In this document: positions 13,001 through 23,380 of the stretch, one piece after another
How the letters are laid out: each line of letters begins with the position of its first letter
Position numbering within the stretch: the first letter of the stretch is position 1
NCBI RefSeq assembly: GCF_002878395.1
Contig: NW_025842141.1
Coordinates: 296,442-360,441, forward strand
Length of the DNA stretch: 64,000 nt
Reading direction: 5' to 3'
From: Capsicum annuum
Taxonomy: Eukaryota; Streptophyta; Magnoliopsida; Solanales; Solanaceae
Notes under the pieces: generated by a model
Seen by the model: the letters and a program-made list of their open reading frames with translations, nothing else
Told to the model about the DNA's origin: nothing
The model's database searches: none
Made by a program: the position numbers and the translations under genes

Positions 13001-15929
13001 GGACAAACGGATGAGACGACACGTACGGGGTATTTTTGGGCTAAATCGATGTTCTATAGCCCACGGTTTTGGGGGTGGGCTTGGGGTTCGGGCATAATGT
13101 GGGCCAAAAATCGATCGGGGTATGCTAGGGAGGTTGGTGATAAACCAAGTATGGTCTGTTTAATTTTTCATGGCCATTTGGGTGGATAAATGGGCAAAAC
13201 AGAGCGTACATGGCATTTTCGAGCCAAATCCATGTGCTATAGCCCACGATTTTGGGGGTGGGCCTGAGGTCCGACCATGATGTGGACCAAAAATCAACTA
13301 GGGCATGCCAGGGAAGTTGGGGATCGTTCCAGCATGGTCTGTTTAATTTTTTTGTGGCCACTTGGGTGGACAAATGGTCGTAACGGCACAAACAAAGCAT
13401 TTTAGGGCAAAATCGATGTGCTATAGCCCACAGTTTTGGGGGTTGGCTCAAGGTCCGGGCGTGCTGTGGGCCAAAAATCAATAGGGGCATGCCAGGGAGC
13501 TTAGGGATCATTCCAGTGTGGTCCGTTTAATTTGTCTTGGCCATTTGGGTGAAAAATTGGGCAAAACGGCGAGAATGGGGCATTTTTGGGCCAAGTTGGT
13601 GTGCTATATCCCACAGTTTTGGGGGTGGACCCGGGTTCCAAGCATGCGGTAGGCTAAAATTCGACTGTGGCATTCCAGGGTGGTTAAGGATCGTCCCAGT
13701 GTGGTCCGTTTAATTTTTCGTGGCCATTTGGGTGGACAACTGGGCAAAACAGCGCGAACGAGGCATTTTCAGGACAAATAGGTGTGCTATAGCCCATGGT
13801 TTTGGGGGTGGACGTAGGGTTCGGGCGTGCTGTCAGTCATAAATCGACCGAGTCATTTCAGGAGGTTGGGGATCATTCCAGTACGGTTCGTTTAATTTTT
13901 GTGGCCATTTGGGTGGCCAAAAGGGCAAAACGGCATAATCGGGGCATATTTGGGGAAAGTCGATGTGCTATAGCCCACGGTTTTGGGGGTTTGCCCGATT
14001 CCAGGTGTGTCGTTGGCCAAAAATTGACCGGGACATGCCAGGGAGGTTGGGGATCATCCCAATATGGTCAGTTTATTTATTTGAGGCAATTTGGGTGGTC
14101 AAACATCCAAAATGGTATGAACGGTGTATTTTTGGGCGATATTAGTATGCTATAGCCTACAATTTTGGGGGTAGGCTCGGTGTCTAAGAGTATCGTGGAC
14201 TAAAAATCAACTTGGGCATGCCAGGGAGGTTGGGGATCATCCTAGTGTGGTCTGTTTATTTATTCGAGGCCATTTAGGTGGTCAAACGGGCAAAACTTCT
14301 CGAATGGGATGCTTTTAGGCTAAATTGTTATGCTATAGCCCACGGTTTTAGGAATCTGGGTCTGGGGTTTTCTTGGTTAAAAATTTATCAGGCTGTTCCA
14401 GGGAGGTTGGGGATCATCGCAGTGTGGTCTGTTTATTTATTCGAGGCCATTTGGGTGGTCAAATGGGCAAATCGACGCAAATGGGGTATTTTTGGGCAAA
14501 ATCGGTGTGCTATAGCCCACAATATTTGGGGTGCCGTGGGCCAAAAATCAACCAGGGTATGCCAAGGAGGTTAGGGATCATCCCAGTGTGGTCCATTTTT
14601 TTATTTGAGATCATTTAGGTTGTTAAACTTATGAAACGATGCGAACGAGACTTTTTCATGCCAATTCAATATGCTAAGCTTACGATTTCAGGGGTGGACC
14701 CGGGGTCCGGAGATGCCTTAGGCAAAAATTGATCGAGGCGTGTCAGGGATGTTGGGGATTATCCCAGTGTGGTCCATTTTTTTTTTCGAGGCCATTTGGG
14801 TTGTGAAAAAGGAAACGGTTCAGACGGGGCATTTTTTGGCCAAATCAATGTGCTATAGCCCACGATTTTAGGGGTGGGCCCAGGGTACGAGGGTGTCGTG
14901 GGCTAAATATTAATCGAGGAATGTCAGGGAAGTTGGGGATTATCCGAGTATGGTTAGTTTATTAATTTGAGGTAATTTGTGTGGTAAAACAGGCAAAACA
15001 GAGCAAACAGGGCATTTTCACGCTAAATCAGTGTGCTATAGCCCACGATTTTGGGGGTTGGCACGGGATCAGGGGGTGCCATAGGTTAAAAATTGACCGG
15101 GGAATGCTAGGGAGGTTTGGGATCGTTCCAATGTTGTCCGATTATTTATTTGAGGCTATTTGGGTGGTAAAAAGGGCAAAACAGCATAAATAGGGCATTT
15201 TTGGGCTAAATCGATGCGCTATAGCCCACGATTTCAGGGGTGGGCCCTTGTTCTTTGGGTGTCGTGGGCCAAAAATTAACCAGAGCATGCCAAGGAGGTT
15301 GGGGATCATCCCAGTGTGGTTCGTTTATTTATTAGAGGCTATTTGGGTGGTCAAACGGGCAAAACAGCGCTAACGGGACATTTTTGGACAAAATCGGTGT
15401 GCTATAGCCTATGGTTTATGGGGTGAGCTTGGGGTCCGGGGGTGTCGTGGGTTGAAAATCGATCAGGGCATGCCAGGGAAGTTAGGGATCATCCCAGTGT
15501 GTTCCTTTTATTTATTCCAGTCCATTTGGGTGGTCAAACGAGCAAAACGATCCAAACAGGGCATTTTTGTGCCAAATTATTGTGCTATAGCCCACAGTTT
15601 TAGGGGTAGGCCTGGGTCCTGTGGGTGCCGTATGCCAAAAATCGATCGGGGCATGCCAGGGAGGTTAGGGATCATCCCAGCATGGTCCGTTTATATATTC
15701 CAGGCTATTTGGGTGGTCAAACCTGTGAAACTGCGGGAACTAGGCATTTTTAAGCCAAATCGATGTGCTATAGTCCACAGTTTCAGGGGTATGCTCGGGA
15801 TCTGAGGGTCTCGTGGGCCAAAAATTGACCGGGGCATGCCAGGGAGTTTGGGTGGTCAATCGAGTGAAATGGCACGAATGAGGCATTTTCAAGCTAAATT
15901 GGTGATCTAGATCCTACGGTGTTGGGGAT
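10030..15929. repeat. Higher-order satellite duplication, copy 2 (~5.8 kb)
   Basis: This is the second copy of the block at 4200-9740, with the same order of private monomer variants. It differs in three visible ways. Near 10365 it lacks about 45 bp present in copy 1, a deletion consistent with recombination between two TTTTGGG stretches. Between about 14780 and 15135 it has roughly 360 bp more than copy 1, about two monomers, so the offset grows from about 5.76 to about 6.12 kb. Near 15849 a deletion joins GGGAGTTTGGG directly to GTGGTCAATCG. The block ends at the insertion point of LTR element R1, which interrupts a monomer just after CTACGGTGTTGGGGA. Confidence 0.85.
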
Positions 15930-16745
15930 TGATATGGGACAAATGGCCATCTTATCCTTTGATGACATCTTTGGAGGCCAACATATAGAGGCTCAAGACT
16001 TGGTCATCTCCAGAATACAAGAACATACATGGAGGACCCGTTTTGAGCATAACTTAAAGCAATATTGCATGTGGAATATTGCTTGGAGCATTTAAGATTG
16101 AGGACTCACGATTTTGGACATTAATTAAGGGCATTTTGGACATTACACATGGTGTATTTACACACCATGGCCGCACCTATCACTAAGGGCAAAGTGGTCT
16201 TTTTGTCTTCTTTTGTAATACACTATAAATAGGTCATTTTAGCTAATTTCTTGCAGATTTTGAATGATGAAGAATTGAAATACATATTTTCTCTCTTTTG
16301 AGAGTGTAACACCCTTAGTTGTAGGGTTTGGAAAAGCCATCCTTAGCATAGGGCTTGGAAAAGCCAATATTGATCTTTGCTTAGAAACGGTTGATCTTGA
16401 GGTGAGTTCATTCCCTTGGTGGTCACCGTAAGAGTGTGGTTTTGATTGTTACATTCATTAGGGGTTAGTGTTGAAATACCCTTGGTTCTTAATCTGATAA
16501 TAATCTTGGTCTCACTATCTATCTTTATTTTCTATGCAATTTCCCTCGTGTTTGTGTTGAATCCGTGACTTGTTTCATCTTGTGTCATTGTTGCTGTTTT
16601 GGTGTTAAAATACACCTTGTATCTTGTAATCCTTGTGTTGTTATTGTTGGCCGAAAGTTGCTCTCAAAGGGGTCCTCAGGTTCTAGTTGATTTATGGACT
16701 ATTTTGAGTAGTTTTTGAGCCTTCTCTTGTGTCATTTCCGTATCA
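15930..16745 (+). repeat. R1 5' LTR (816 bp)
   Basis: The LTR runs from TGATATGGGACAAA to TTTCCGTATCA and matches the sequence at 20503-21056. It includes a TATA-like TATAAATA (16224-16231), followed downstream by a directly repeated GGAAAAGCCAT/GGAAAAGCCAA segment near 16330-16365. It is the longer of the two LTRs: the 262 bp between two TTTTGA hexamers (16440-16445 and 16702-16707) are missing from the 3' copy. The last 150 bp resemble the 3' parts of the R2 and R3 LTRs (TGTTGCTGTTTT, GGTCCTCA), showing a common origin. Confidence 0.93.
16224..16231 (+). promoter_or_regulatory. Candidate TATA box in R1 5' LTR
   Basis: TATAAATA lies about 295 bp into the LTR, where an RNA polymerase II promoter for the genomic transcript would be expected. 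The same octamer is kept in the 3' LTR at 20797-20804. R2 (TATATATA at 46002) and R3 (TATATAAGG at 52542) have TATA-like sequences at comparable LTR positions. Confidence 0.6.
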
Positions 16746-16747
16746 TT

Positions 16748-16763
16748 TGGTATCAAAGAAAGG
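16748..16763 (+). other. R1 primer binding site (initiator tRNA-Met type)
   Basis: TGGTATCAAAGAAAGG starts two bases after the 5' LTR. TGGTATCAGAGC is the usual plant primer site complementary to the 3' end of initiator tRNA-Met, and R3 carries that exact form. Here the match is good for the first eight to nine bases and then decays. Confidence 0.85.
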
Positions 16764-18087
16764 CTGGTTGTGTTCCTACACTACCAATCTTGGGTTCTCT
16801 TGGACGAAAATTCAAAAAAAAAAAAGCTGAAAACTGAAAAAAAAAATTCCAGAAAAGTGCAAATCTGTCCATTTTGTGTGCTTGGCCCAAAATTGTGTTG
16901 TTGTTATCTTGGCTAAGATTTTTTTGTTGTGTAACTAGATCTAGTAGTGTTCTTGTTTGTTTTGTTGTTTCAAGTGTTAGTTTTCTTGTCCACTAACACT
17001 TTGAGTCTAGATCTAAACTTGAGCTTGAACTTGTTGAAAGTTGTTGTTGTGAACATAAGCTTGGCCCATTGTTGTTGACCATTGTTGTGGTGGACTGTTT
17101 TGGCCGTGTGGTTTCTCCTTGATGTTCTAAACTTGACCACGTGATATTGTTGTTACTTGGTGGCTTGAGAACTATTTTGTTGAAGTTGTAGTTGTCTTGA
17201 CCAAGTGTTGGAGATATTGTTATTGTGGATTGGAGTTGGCCGATAGAATTGTTGTTGTTCTTGAAGATTGCTGTTATTGTTCTTGGTGTGGTTATTGTTG
17301 TTCTTGAAGTTCTTCACCTTCTTTCATATATTGTTAGAACATAAAGTGAATGCTAGATCCTAAAAGGTGAAGGAAAAAAGTGTATGTACTTGTTAGTCTT
17401 GAAAGACCCTCAGCTACCAAAAGACTTTATATCACTTCTTAACCACTTTTCCATGATTTAAGGACCCACGTTTTAAGGAGAAGTACAAGAAAAAGTCAAG
17501 TCTTGAAAATTGCAAAAGGCCCCAAGACTTATTTTCCCTCCTAAAACAAATTCCATCAATCCAAATTAATTTTTGACCAAGACTTGAACATTTGAGAATA
17601 ACCACTTGATAAAACCAAACCAATACGTGGCTGCCACATCATCACTACTACTGTTCACGCAATATTTTTGTGCTCAAAATTTTAGATTCTTAGTTTCATT
17701 TTTATTGTCCCTTAGTTTCATTGTTGTTTCTAATACTAATTAGGAACTAGTAATCACCTAATTAGTTGTAGATTAGTTGTTGAGTCCGTTTCTTTCGTGT
17801 CTTCGTTATTTATGTGCTTTTCTTATTTTTTAACTCGTCGTAACTTCTTTGTTTCAAGTTCGTAAGTAGATTTTTTGTTGTGTCTTGAGTAGATCAAACA
17901 AGAATCTATTCCGGCCGCCAAGTAGAATTGACATCTTATTGACTACCGGAATATAAGCAAATTTCAATATTCGCCGCTCCAAATTATGGGGATCACAAAA
18001 GTGAGTGAATACGAGTGTTGGTGAGGATCTTGTACTACTAATATTGTTTTTTCATTTTGTAGGTTTGAAAGGTAATATAAGGAGAAC
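16764..18087 (+). other. R1 untranslated leader
   Basis: About 1.3 kb of A/T-rich, stop-filled sequence without a gene. It begins with A-runs (16813-16850) and CAAATCTGTCCATTTTGTG, matched in R3 near 53193. A second conserved block, CCAATACGTGGCTGCCACAT (17620-17639), is matched in R3 near 53982. Just before the first long frame there is a plausible splice acceptor: TACTAAT (18036-18042), a T-rich tract, then TTTTGTAG ending at 18062. That suggests the transcript may have a leader intron, but the donor site is not settled. Confidence 0.6.
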
Positions 18088-18926
18088 ATGTCTTCGATAG
18101 CCGGGGATTATTGTGACTACAACATGGGAGACTATGATTGTAGTGAGGGGTTTTATGGCTACAAAGTTGAGGGAGATTGCGGAGGCTATGAAAATAGCCA
18201 TGATCAAAACTTGGGCAGATTTGAAAATTACTATTTTGGGGGAGAAAATGAGGTAAATAAAATACCTAGTGCTTATGGTGACTTTGGAGATGATATAGGA
18301 CCTCGTGATGGATCTTATGATGACGTTGGGGCATGTGAGGAGTCTTACAATTCTCACTCCGAACCTAGATTTGGTGTTAGGTATAATCCTTTTGTTCGCA
18401 AAGATTATGAGAGCTATGATGAGAGTCCACGTAAGGAGTGCAAAGATTCATATTCTCCACCTTGTAGTACTTCTTATCAAGATCGATATAGTGTGAATGG
18501 TTATACTAGATCTAGTGGAGGTTGTCCAACGAGAAAAAGAGGGTATTCATCTCCAAAACTGAGGGGTACTCATGAGCTTTATAATGTTGATCCAAGAAGG
18601 AGTGTGCACTATGGAAGGGTGACCATTTGTAGGATACCGGGATGCCTCATTGTATTAAATGATAGGTACTATAGTAACTACATCATTCCATCCATGGTTG
18701 TCTTCTTGGGATTGTTTTGTAAGCCTTTACTTGTTCCATACTTCTTGGAATGGTTTAAGGTTACCGAGAGGGTCAAGGTTGTCTTCTCCTAATTTGAATA
18801 CCATGAAGAGGTGTGGTACGATATTCTTCCATTGACATACGGTCATGTATGCTTAGGTGCCGATTGGTTTGCACAACATAGAGTTCCAAACATACAAAAT
18901 TGGCCAAATATTGTAAGAGACCAATA
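18088..18926 (+). pseudogene. R1 degenerate gag-pol relic with protease-like region
   Basis: The frame is open from ATG at 18088 to TAA at 18790-18792 (234 codons), and the same frame stays readable to about 18923. Residues 1-150 are rich in Tyr, Gly, Asp and Ser and match no family I know. Residues from about 178 onward resemble the plant Ty3/Gypsy retroviral-type aspartic protease and the segment before reverse transcriptase: GCLIVLND at about 184-192, then LGL and LEWFKV, and after the stop EEVWYDILPL and HVCLGADWF, which recall DEVLCDVVPM and HLLLGRPWQ. The catalytic D-[ST]-G/DGGS position reads NDRYYSN, so an active protease is unlikely. No zinc knuckle or reverse transcriptase follows. 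The alignment is from memory of the family. Confidence 0.55.
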
Positions 18927-19321
18927 GGGGAATCGCCTCATGACTTGCTGCCCAAGCCACGAAGAGAAATGCCTACCTACTCCAACCCGAATTATTATGA
19001 GAGACAAAAGATTGAGAGGGGTAAGAGAGTGCAAGGTGGTAATCCGAGAGTGGAAAAAGGAGAGGTTGTGTGGAGAAAAGTGAGGGGATTACCACCAAAC
19101 CATACTAACATTGGTTGTCCTTCTATTTCTAAGGACATTTGTGTAGGTACCAACATGACAAGTGAAGAAGAACAATGACAAAAGGAAGTTGCTGCCCAAG
19201 CTTTTGGAGGACCTTCACACCATGACAAAGAAGAATCTACTCAAGAACTTCAAGGTAAAATGGCTAACTCTTACACATTTGTACATGTGAATGTAATTGT
19301 GTGGCTAGTAGCCCATTGAGT
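18927..19321 (+). other. R1 decayed segment between relic and downstream ORF
   Basis: There is no intact gene. An overlapping frame (18900-19178) encodes a basic stretch (PHDLLPKPRREMP, NPNYYERQ) and then acidic EEEQ before a stop. The sequence just after, encoding KEVAAQ near 19180, is matched in R3 near 54580 in the N-terminal part of its ORF. Coding sequence of one ancestral protein therefore appears to cross this segment, broken here by stops and frameshifts. Confidence 0.5.
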
Positions 19322-20668
19322 ATGAGTTGTAGCTTTCCTATATGTGAGTCTATTGTTTCTTTTCCACTTGATGATGATGTACATGTTGTGAGTGTGGATA
19401 CACTAGTTTATCCTATTGATGACCGAATCGACTCTTCTTGTAAGATCGATTTATGTCCACCTAGTGTTGAAACCATTATGTTGAATGAAAGTACATTATC
19501 TTCTGAAATTTGTGTTGATCAACTTATGTGTGAAAATTACCCACCACTTGAGGGTGTGTATGATGTAATTAATGAACCTCAAGTGTGTGATGATGTTGAA
19601 AATATTGATCAAAGGAATATGAGTGAACTTGAGAGCTATTCTTGGGATAATCTTGCACTTGAAATATTTTTAAAACTTGATATTGATCTTTTAGAGAGTG
19701 ATGAGCGTGTTTGTTTCGAATCTTCCCATGAAATAGATCATGCTCTTTTTAGGTATAATGTTTTGTTTGAAGATGATCTAAACACTCTTAATGAACCTAG
19801 TGGTGAAAATGATGGTATAGCTTGCCTTAGAAGCTATAACCTATATGCTAACCCACTATGGTGTGACAACATTCCTCCTAAAGAGGGAAATCTCTTCCTG
19901 GAAGATGAGAGTACTCTTAAGGGTAAGGAATGTGTAGTTGCCGAAGCTACTTCTTCTTCTACTTTGTGTGATTTCATTGTTGAGAGTACTCATGGTGATT
20001 ATTGGGAAACTAGTAGTGAGTACACACATGAGAGCACCTTAGTAGAAGTCTATTTGAGTGATACCTTTCTCTACTCTCTATTTGCTTTGGATGATATGTA
20101 TGTTATTGTAGAGAGTATGTCATTTAGTTTGGGTGTAGACCACGGGAAAGGAAAGTGTTGTCGAGACCCGTGTCTATGGCCTCTTTTCCCATTTAACCCC
20201 GGTGCCAAATTTAGAAATGGTGATGTTGGTGCACCAAACTTGTTGCTTGGTCTACATGACAAGCAAAGTGTCACTCTTGATGTATCCTATAACCAAATCC
20301 TTTGTACTTCTTTTCTTGAGTTTTTAATATTCCTTTCAAAGGATTCTTGGTTATATTGCAAATATGTGCAACCTTGGCATATTGAGATGATTTGTTACAC
20401 TAACCCTAACCCTCATGCCATGAGGAGTTTGTATTTATTTGTCTTCTCTTTGGTTTTGCAAGGTTTGGATTCGAGGTCGAATCCTTTTCAAGAAGGGGGG
20501 GATGATACGGGACAAATAGTCATCTTATCTTTTGATGACATCTTTGGAGGCCAACATATAGAGGCTCAAGACTTGGTCACCTCGAGAATACAAGAACATA
20601 CATGGAGGACCCTTTTTGAGCATAACTTAAAGCAATATCACGTGTGGAAGATTTCTTGGAGCATTTAA
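19322..20668 (+). CDS. R1 acidic ORF of unknown function before the 3' LTR
   Basis: This is a frame of 449 codons. I use the ATG at 19322; the frame is open slightly further upstream but without another ATG. The product is acidic and Ser/Leu-rich, has no membrane or catalytic motif I recognise, and includes scattered Cys residues. It is clearly homologous to the R3 frame at 54426-55643: both have PPLE..YDVINE or DMCDVINE, LFRxNVLFEDxL, NEPSG, LYANPLWCDN, GNLFLEDESTLKG and KDSWLY..YVQPWH-like segments. The C-terminus (GLDSRSNPFQEGG) leads into the purine tract, and the stop lies inside the 3' LTR. This is the place where some plant Ty3 elements carry an extra ORF. Whether it is made or functional is unknown. 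Confidence 0.6.
   Translation: MSCSFPICESIVSFPLDDDVHVVSVDTLVYPIDDRIDSSCKIDLCPPSVETIMLNESTLSSEICVDQLMCENYPPLEGVYDVINEPQVCDDVENIDQRNMSELESYSWDNLALEIFLKLDIDLLESDERVCFESSHEIDHALFRYNVLFEDDLNTLNEPSGENDGIACLRSYNLYANPLWCDNIPPKEGNLFLEDESTLKGKECVVAEATSSSTLCDFIVESTHGDYWETSSEYTHESTLVEVYLSDTFLYSLFALDDMYVIVESMSFSLGVDHGKGKCCRDPCLWPLFPFNPGAKFRNGDVGAPNLLLGLHDKQSVTLDVSYNQILCTSFLEFLIFLSKDSWLYCKYVQPWHIEMICYTNPNPHAMRSLYLFVFSLVLQGLDSRSNPFQEGGDDTGQIVILSFDDIFGGQHIEAQDLVTSRIQEHTWRTLFEHNLKQYHVWKISWSI
20490..20502 (+). other. R1 polypurine tract
   Basis: AAGAAGGGGGGGA directly abuts the TGATACGGG start of the 3' LTR. It is the expected primer for plus-strand DNA synthesis and fixes the element's orientation as +. R3 has the near-identical AAGAAGGGGAGGA. 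Confidence 0.88.
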
Positions 20669-21056
20669 GATTGAGGACTCACAGTTTTGGACCTTAATTA
20701 AGGGCATTTTAGACATTACACATGGTGTATTTACACACTATGGCCGCACCTATCATTAAGGGCAAAGTGGTGTTTTTGTCTTGTTTTGTAATACACTATA
20801 AATAGGTCATTTTAGCTCATTTCTTGTAGATTTTGAATGATGAAGAATTGAAAGACATATTTTCTCTCTTTTGAGAGTGTAACACCCTTAGTTGTAGGGC
20901 TTGGAAAAGCCATCCTTAGCATAGGGCTTGGAAAAGCCAATATTGATCTTTGCTTGGAAATGGTAGATCTTGAGGTGAGTTCATTCCCTTGGTGGTCACC
21001 GTAAGAGTGTGGTTTTGAGTAGTTTTTGAGCCTTTTCTTGTGTCATTCCCGTATCA
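20503..21056 (+). repeat. R1 3' LTR (554 bp, internally deleted)
   Basis: This LTR runs from TGATACGGGACAAA to TCCCGTATCA. It matches the 5' LTR except for a clean loss of 262 bp: GTGGTTTTGA joins directly to GTAGTTTTTGAGCC at about 21016. In the 5' LTR both borders of the missing piece are TTTTGA, so the deletion is a simple short-homology event. TATAAATA is kept at 20797-20804. Confidence 0.93.
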
Positions 21057-23380
21057 TTGGTGGACCTGGGGTGTGGGGGTGTCGTGGGACAAAAATCGAG
21101 CGGGCCATGCCAGGGAGGTTAAGGATCATCCCAGTATGGTCTATTTATGTATTCGAGGACATTTGGGTGGTAAAACAGGTGAAACGGCGCGAATAGGGTA
21201 TTTTCGAGCCAAATTGGTGTGCTATAGCCCATAGTTTCAGGGGCTAACCCAGGGTCCAGTGATTTTGTGGGCCAAAAATCGACTAACGTGTGTAAAACAG
21301 GTTGGGGATTGTCCCAGTGTGGTTTGTTTATTCATTCGAGGCCATTTGGGTGGTCAAATAGGCAAAACGGTGCAAACGGGGAATTTTTAGGTCAAATCAT
21401 TATGCTATAGCTCATAGTTTTAGGGGTGAGCCCGAGATCCGAGGGTGCCGTGGGCTAAAAATCGACTGGGGCATGCCAGGGAGGTTGGGGATCATCCCAC
21501 TTTGGTCCGTTTATTTATTCGAGGCTATTTGGGTGGTCAAACAGGTGAAACAACGCGTAACGGCAAAATGGCCAAACAGGAGTGGCCATTTGGGTGGATA
21601 AACAGGCGAAACGGCATAAACGGGGCATTTTTAGGCTATAGCTATGTGCTATATCCCACCGTTTTGGGGGTGGGCCCAAGCTCCAGGAGTGTTGTGGGTC
21701 GAAAATTGACTAGGGTGTACCAGGGACATTGGGGATCATACCAGTGTGGTACGTTTAATTTATCATGGCCATTTGGGTGGACAAACGAGCAAAACAGCAT
21801 GAGAAAGTCATTTTTGGGCAAAATTAGAGTTTTGTATAGCCCACGATTTTTGGGGTGGGCTCGGGGTTCGAGCATGTCGTGGGTCAAAAATTGATAGGGG
21901 CATGCTAGGAAGGTTAGGGATTGTCCCAGTGTGGTCTGTCTATTTATTCGAGGCAAATTGGGGGGTCCAGGTGTGTTGTGGGACAAAAATTGACCGGGGC
22001 ATGCCAGGGAGGTTGAGGATCATCCCAGTATGGTCCGCTTAATTTTCATGGCCATTTGGGTGGACAAACGGGCGAAACAGTATGAACGTGGCATTTTCGG
22101 GCAGAATCAGTGTGCTATAGCCTACGATTTTGGGGGTCGAACCGAGGATCAGGCGTGCTGTGGGATAAAAATTGATTGGGGCATGCCAAGGAGGTTGGGG
22201 ATTGTCCCAGAGCGGTTCGTGTAATTTTTTGTGGCCATTTGGGTAGACAAACGGGTGAAACAATGCTAATAGGGCATTTTATGCCAAATTGGTGTGCTAT
22301 AGCCCACAGTTTCTGAGGTAGGCCCGGAGTCCAGGCATGCTGTAGGGCGAAAATCTATCGAGGCGTGCTAGGGAGATTGGGGATCTTCCCAGTGTGGACC
22401 GTTTAATTTTTTGTGGCCATTTGGGTGAACTAACGGGTGAAACAACGTGAATGGGTGTTTTCGAGTAAAATCGGTGTGCTATAGTCCACGGTTTCGGGGT
22501 GGGCCTGAGGTCCGAGCGTGCTGTGGGTTAAAAATTGACGGGGTATGCCAGGAAGTTTGGGATCGTCCTAGTGTGGTTCATTTAATTTTTCATGGACATT
22601 TGGGTGGACATACGGACAAAACGGTAGTAACGGGGCATTTTTGGGGCCAATCGTTTGCTATAGACCACGTTTTTAGGGGTGGGCGTGGGTCCAGGTGTGC
22701 TGTGGGAAAAAATTGACCAAGGCTTGCTGGGGTTTGGGGATCATCCCAGTGTGGTCCGTTTAATTTTTCGTGGCCATTTGGGTGAACAAACGGGCGAAAC
22801 TGCGCGAACCAAACATTTTTAGGCTACATTGGTGTGTTATAGCCTATGGTTTTGGGAGCGGGACCGGGGTCCAGGCGTGTTGTGGGTCAAAAATTGATCG
22901 GCGTGTTCCAAGGCGGTTGGGGATCATCTCAGTGTGGTCCGTTTAATTTTTCGTGGCTATTTAGATGGACAAATGGGCGAAACGGCATGAATGAGGCATT
23001 TTTGGGCCAAATCCGTTTGCTATAGCCCACGGTTTTGAGGGTGGGATTGGGGTACGGGTGTGCTGTAGGGTAAAAATTGACTGAGGCATGTCATGGAGGT
23101 TGGGGATCATCCCAGTATGGTCTGTTTAATTTTTCATTGCCATTTGGGTGGACAAACGGGCAAAACAGCGAGGACGGGGCTTTTTTAGGCAAAATTGGTG
23201 TACTATAGCCCATGGTTTTAGGGGTGTGCCTGGGTCCGAGCGTGCTGTGGACCGATCGAGGAGTGCCACGGAGGTTAAGGATCATCTCAGTGTGGCCCAT
23301 TTAATTTTCGCGTTTATTTGAGTAGACAAATGGGCGAAACGGTGCGAACGGGGCTTGATTAGGCCAAATCGGTGTGCTAT
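21057..23380. repeat. Satellite array, switch from type A to type B
   Basis: The interrupted monomer resumes at TTGGTGGACCTGGGG. Type A monomers continue to about 21560, where an irregular junction (GGCAAAATGGCCAAACAGGAGTGGCC, 21563-21588) leads into type B monomers. One A-like landmark reappears near 21938-21960 next to a shortened monomer. Type B monomers carry TTTAATTTTTCGTGGCC and GGTGGACAAAC but keep the rest of the monomer plan. No gene is present. Confidence 0.93.

Larger units (their letters stand above)
15930..21056 (+). mobile_element. R1: non-autonomous Ty3/Gypsy-derived LTR retrotransposon
   Basis: A complete-looking element of 5127 bp interrupts a satellite monomer. Its ends are matching inverted termini (TGATATGGGA at the left, TCCCGTATCA at the right). 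It has two LTRs (816 and 554 bp), a tRNA-Met type primer site, a long leader, a degenerate reading frame with a protease-like relic, a 449-codon open frame, and a purine tract abutting the 3' LTR. Reverse transcriptase, RNase H and integrase are absent, so mobility would have needed proteins from another element. Left and right flanks (TTGGGGAT and TTGGTGG) suggest only a decayed target duplication. The two LTRs differ at roughly 4-5% of shared positions by manual tally, so the insertion is not very recent. Confidence 0.9.

Noticed and set aside
12632..13189. 185-codon open frame as a possible gene
   Set aside because: It lies wholly in the satellite, repeats the monomer translation with a 61-codon period, and neighbouring monomers break the frame.
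1..15929. CRISPR-like array of repeats and spacers
   Set aside because: The repeat fills the whole 182-bp unit with no unique spacers. The sequence is a eukaryotic satellite.
20398..20417. CTAACCCTAACCCT in R1, also in R3 near 55659, resembling telomere repeat
   Set aside because: Only two units, of the CCCTAAC form and not the plant CCCTAAA form. In R1 it lies in a coding frame (TNPNPH) and is shared by homology in R3.
15925..21062. A clear target duplication for R1
   Set aside because: Five bases left (GGGAT) and right (TTGGT) do not match. An offset reading (TTGGG/TTGGT) is possible, but satellite sequence makes it unconvincing.
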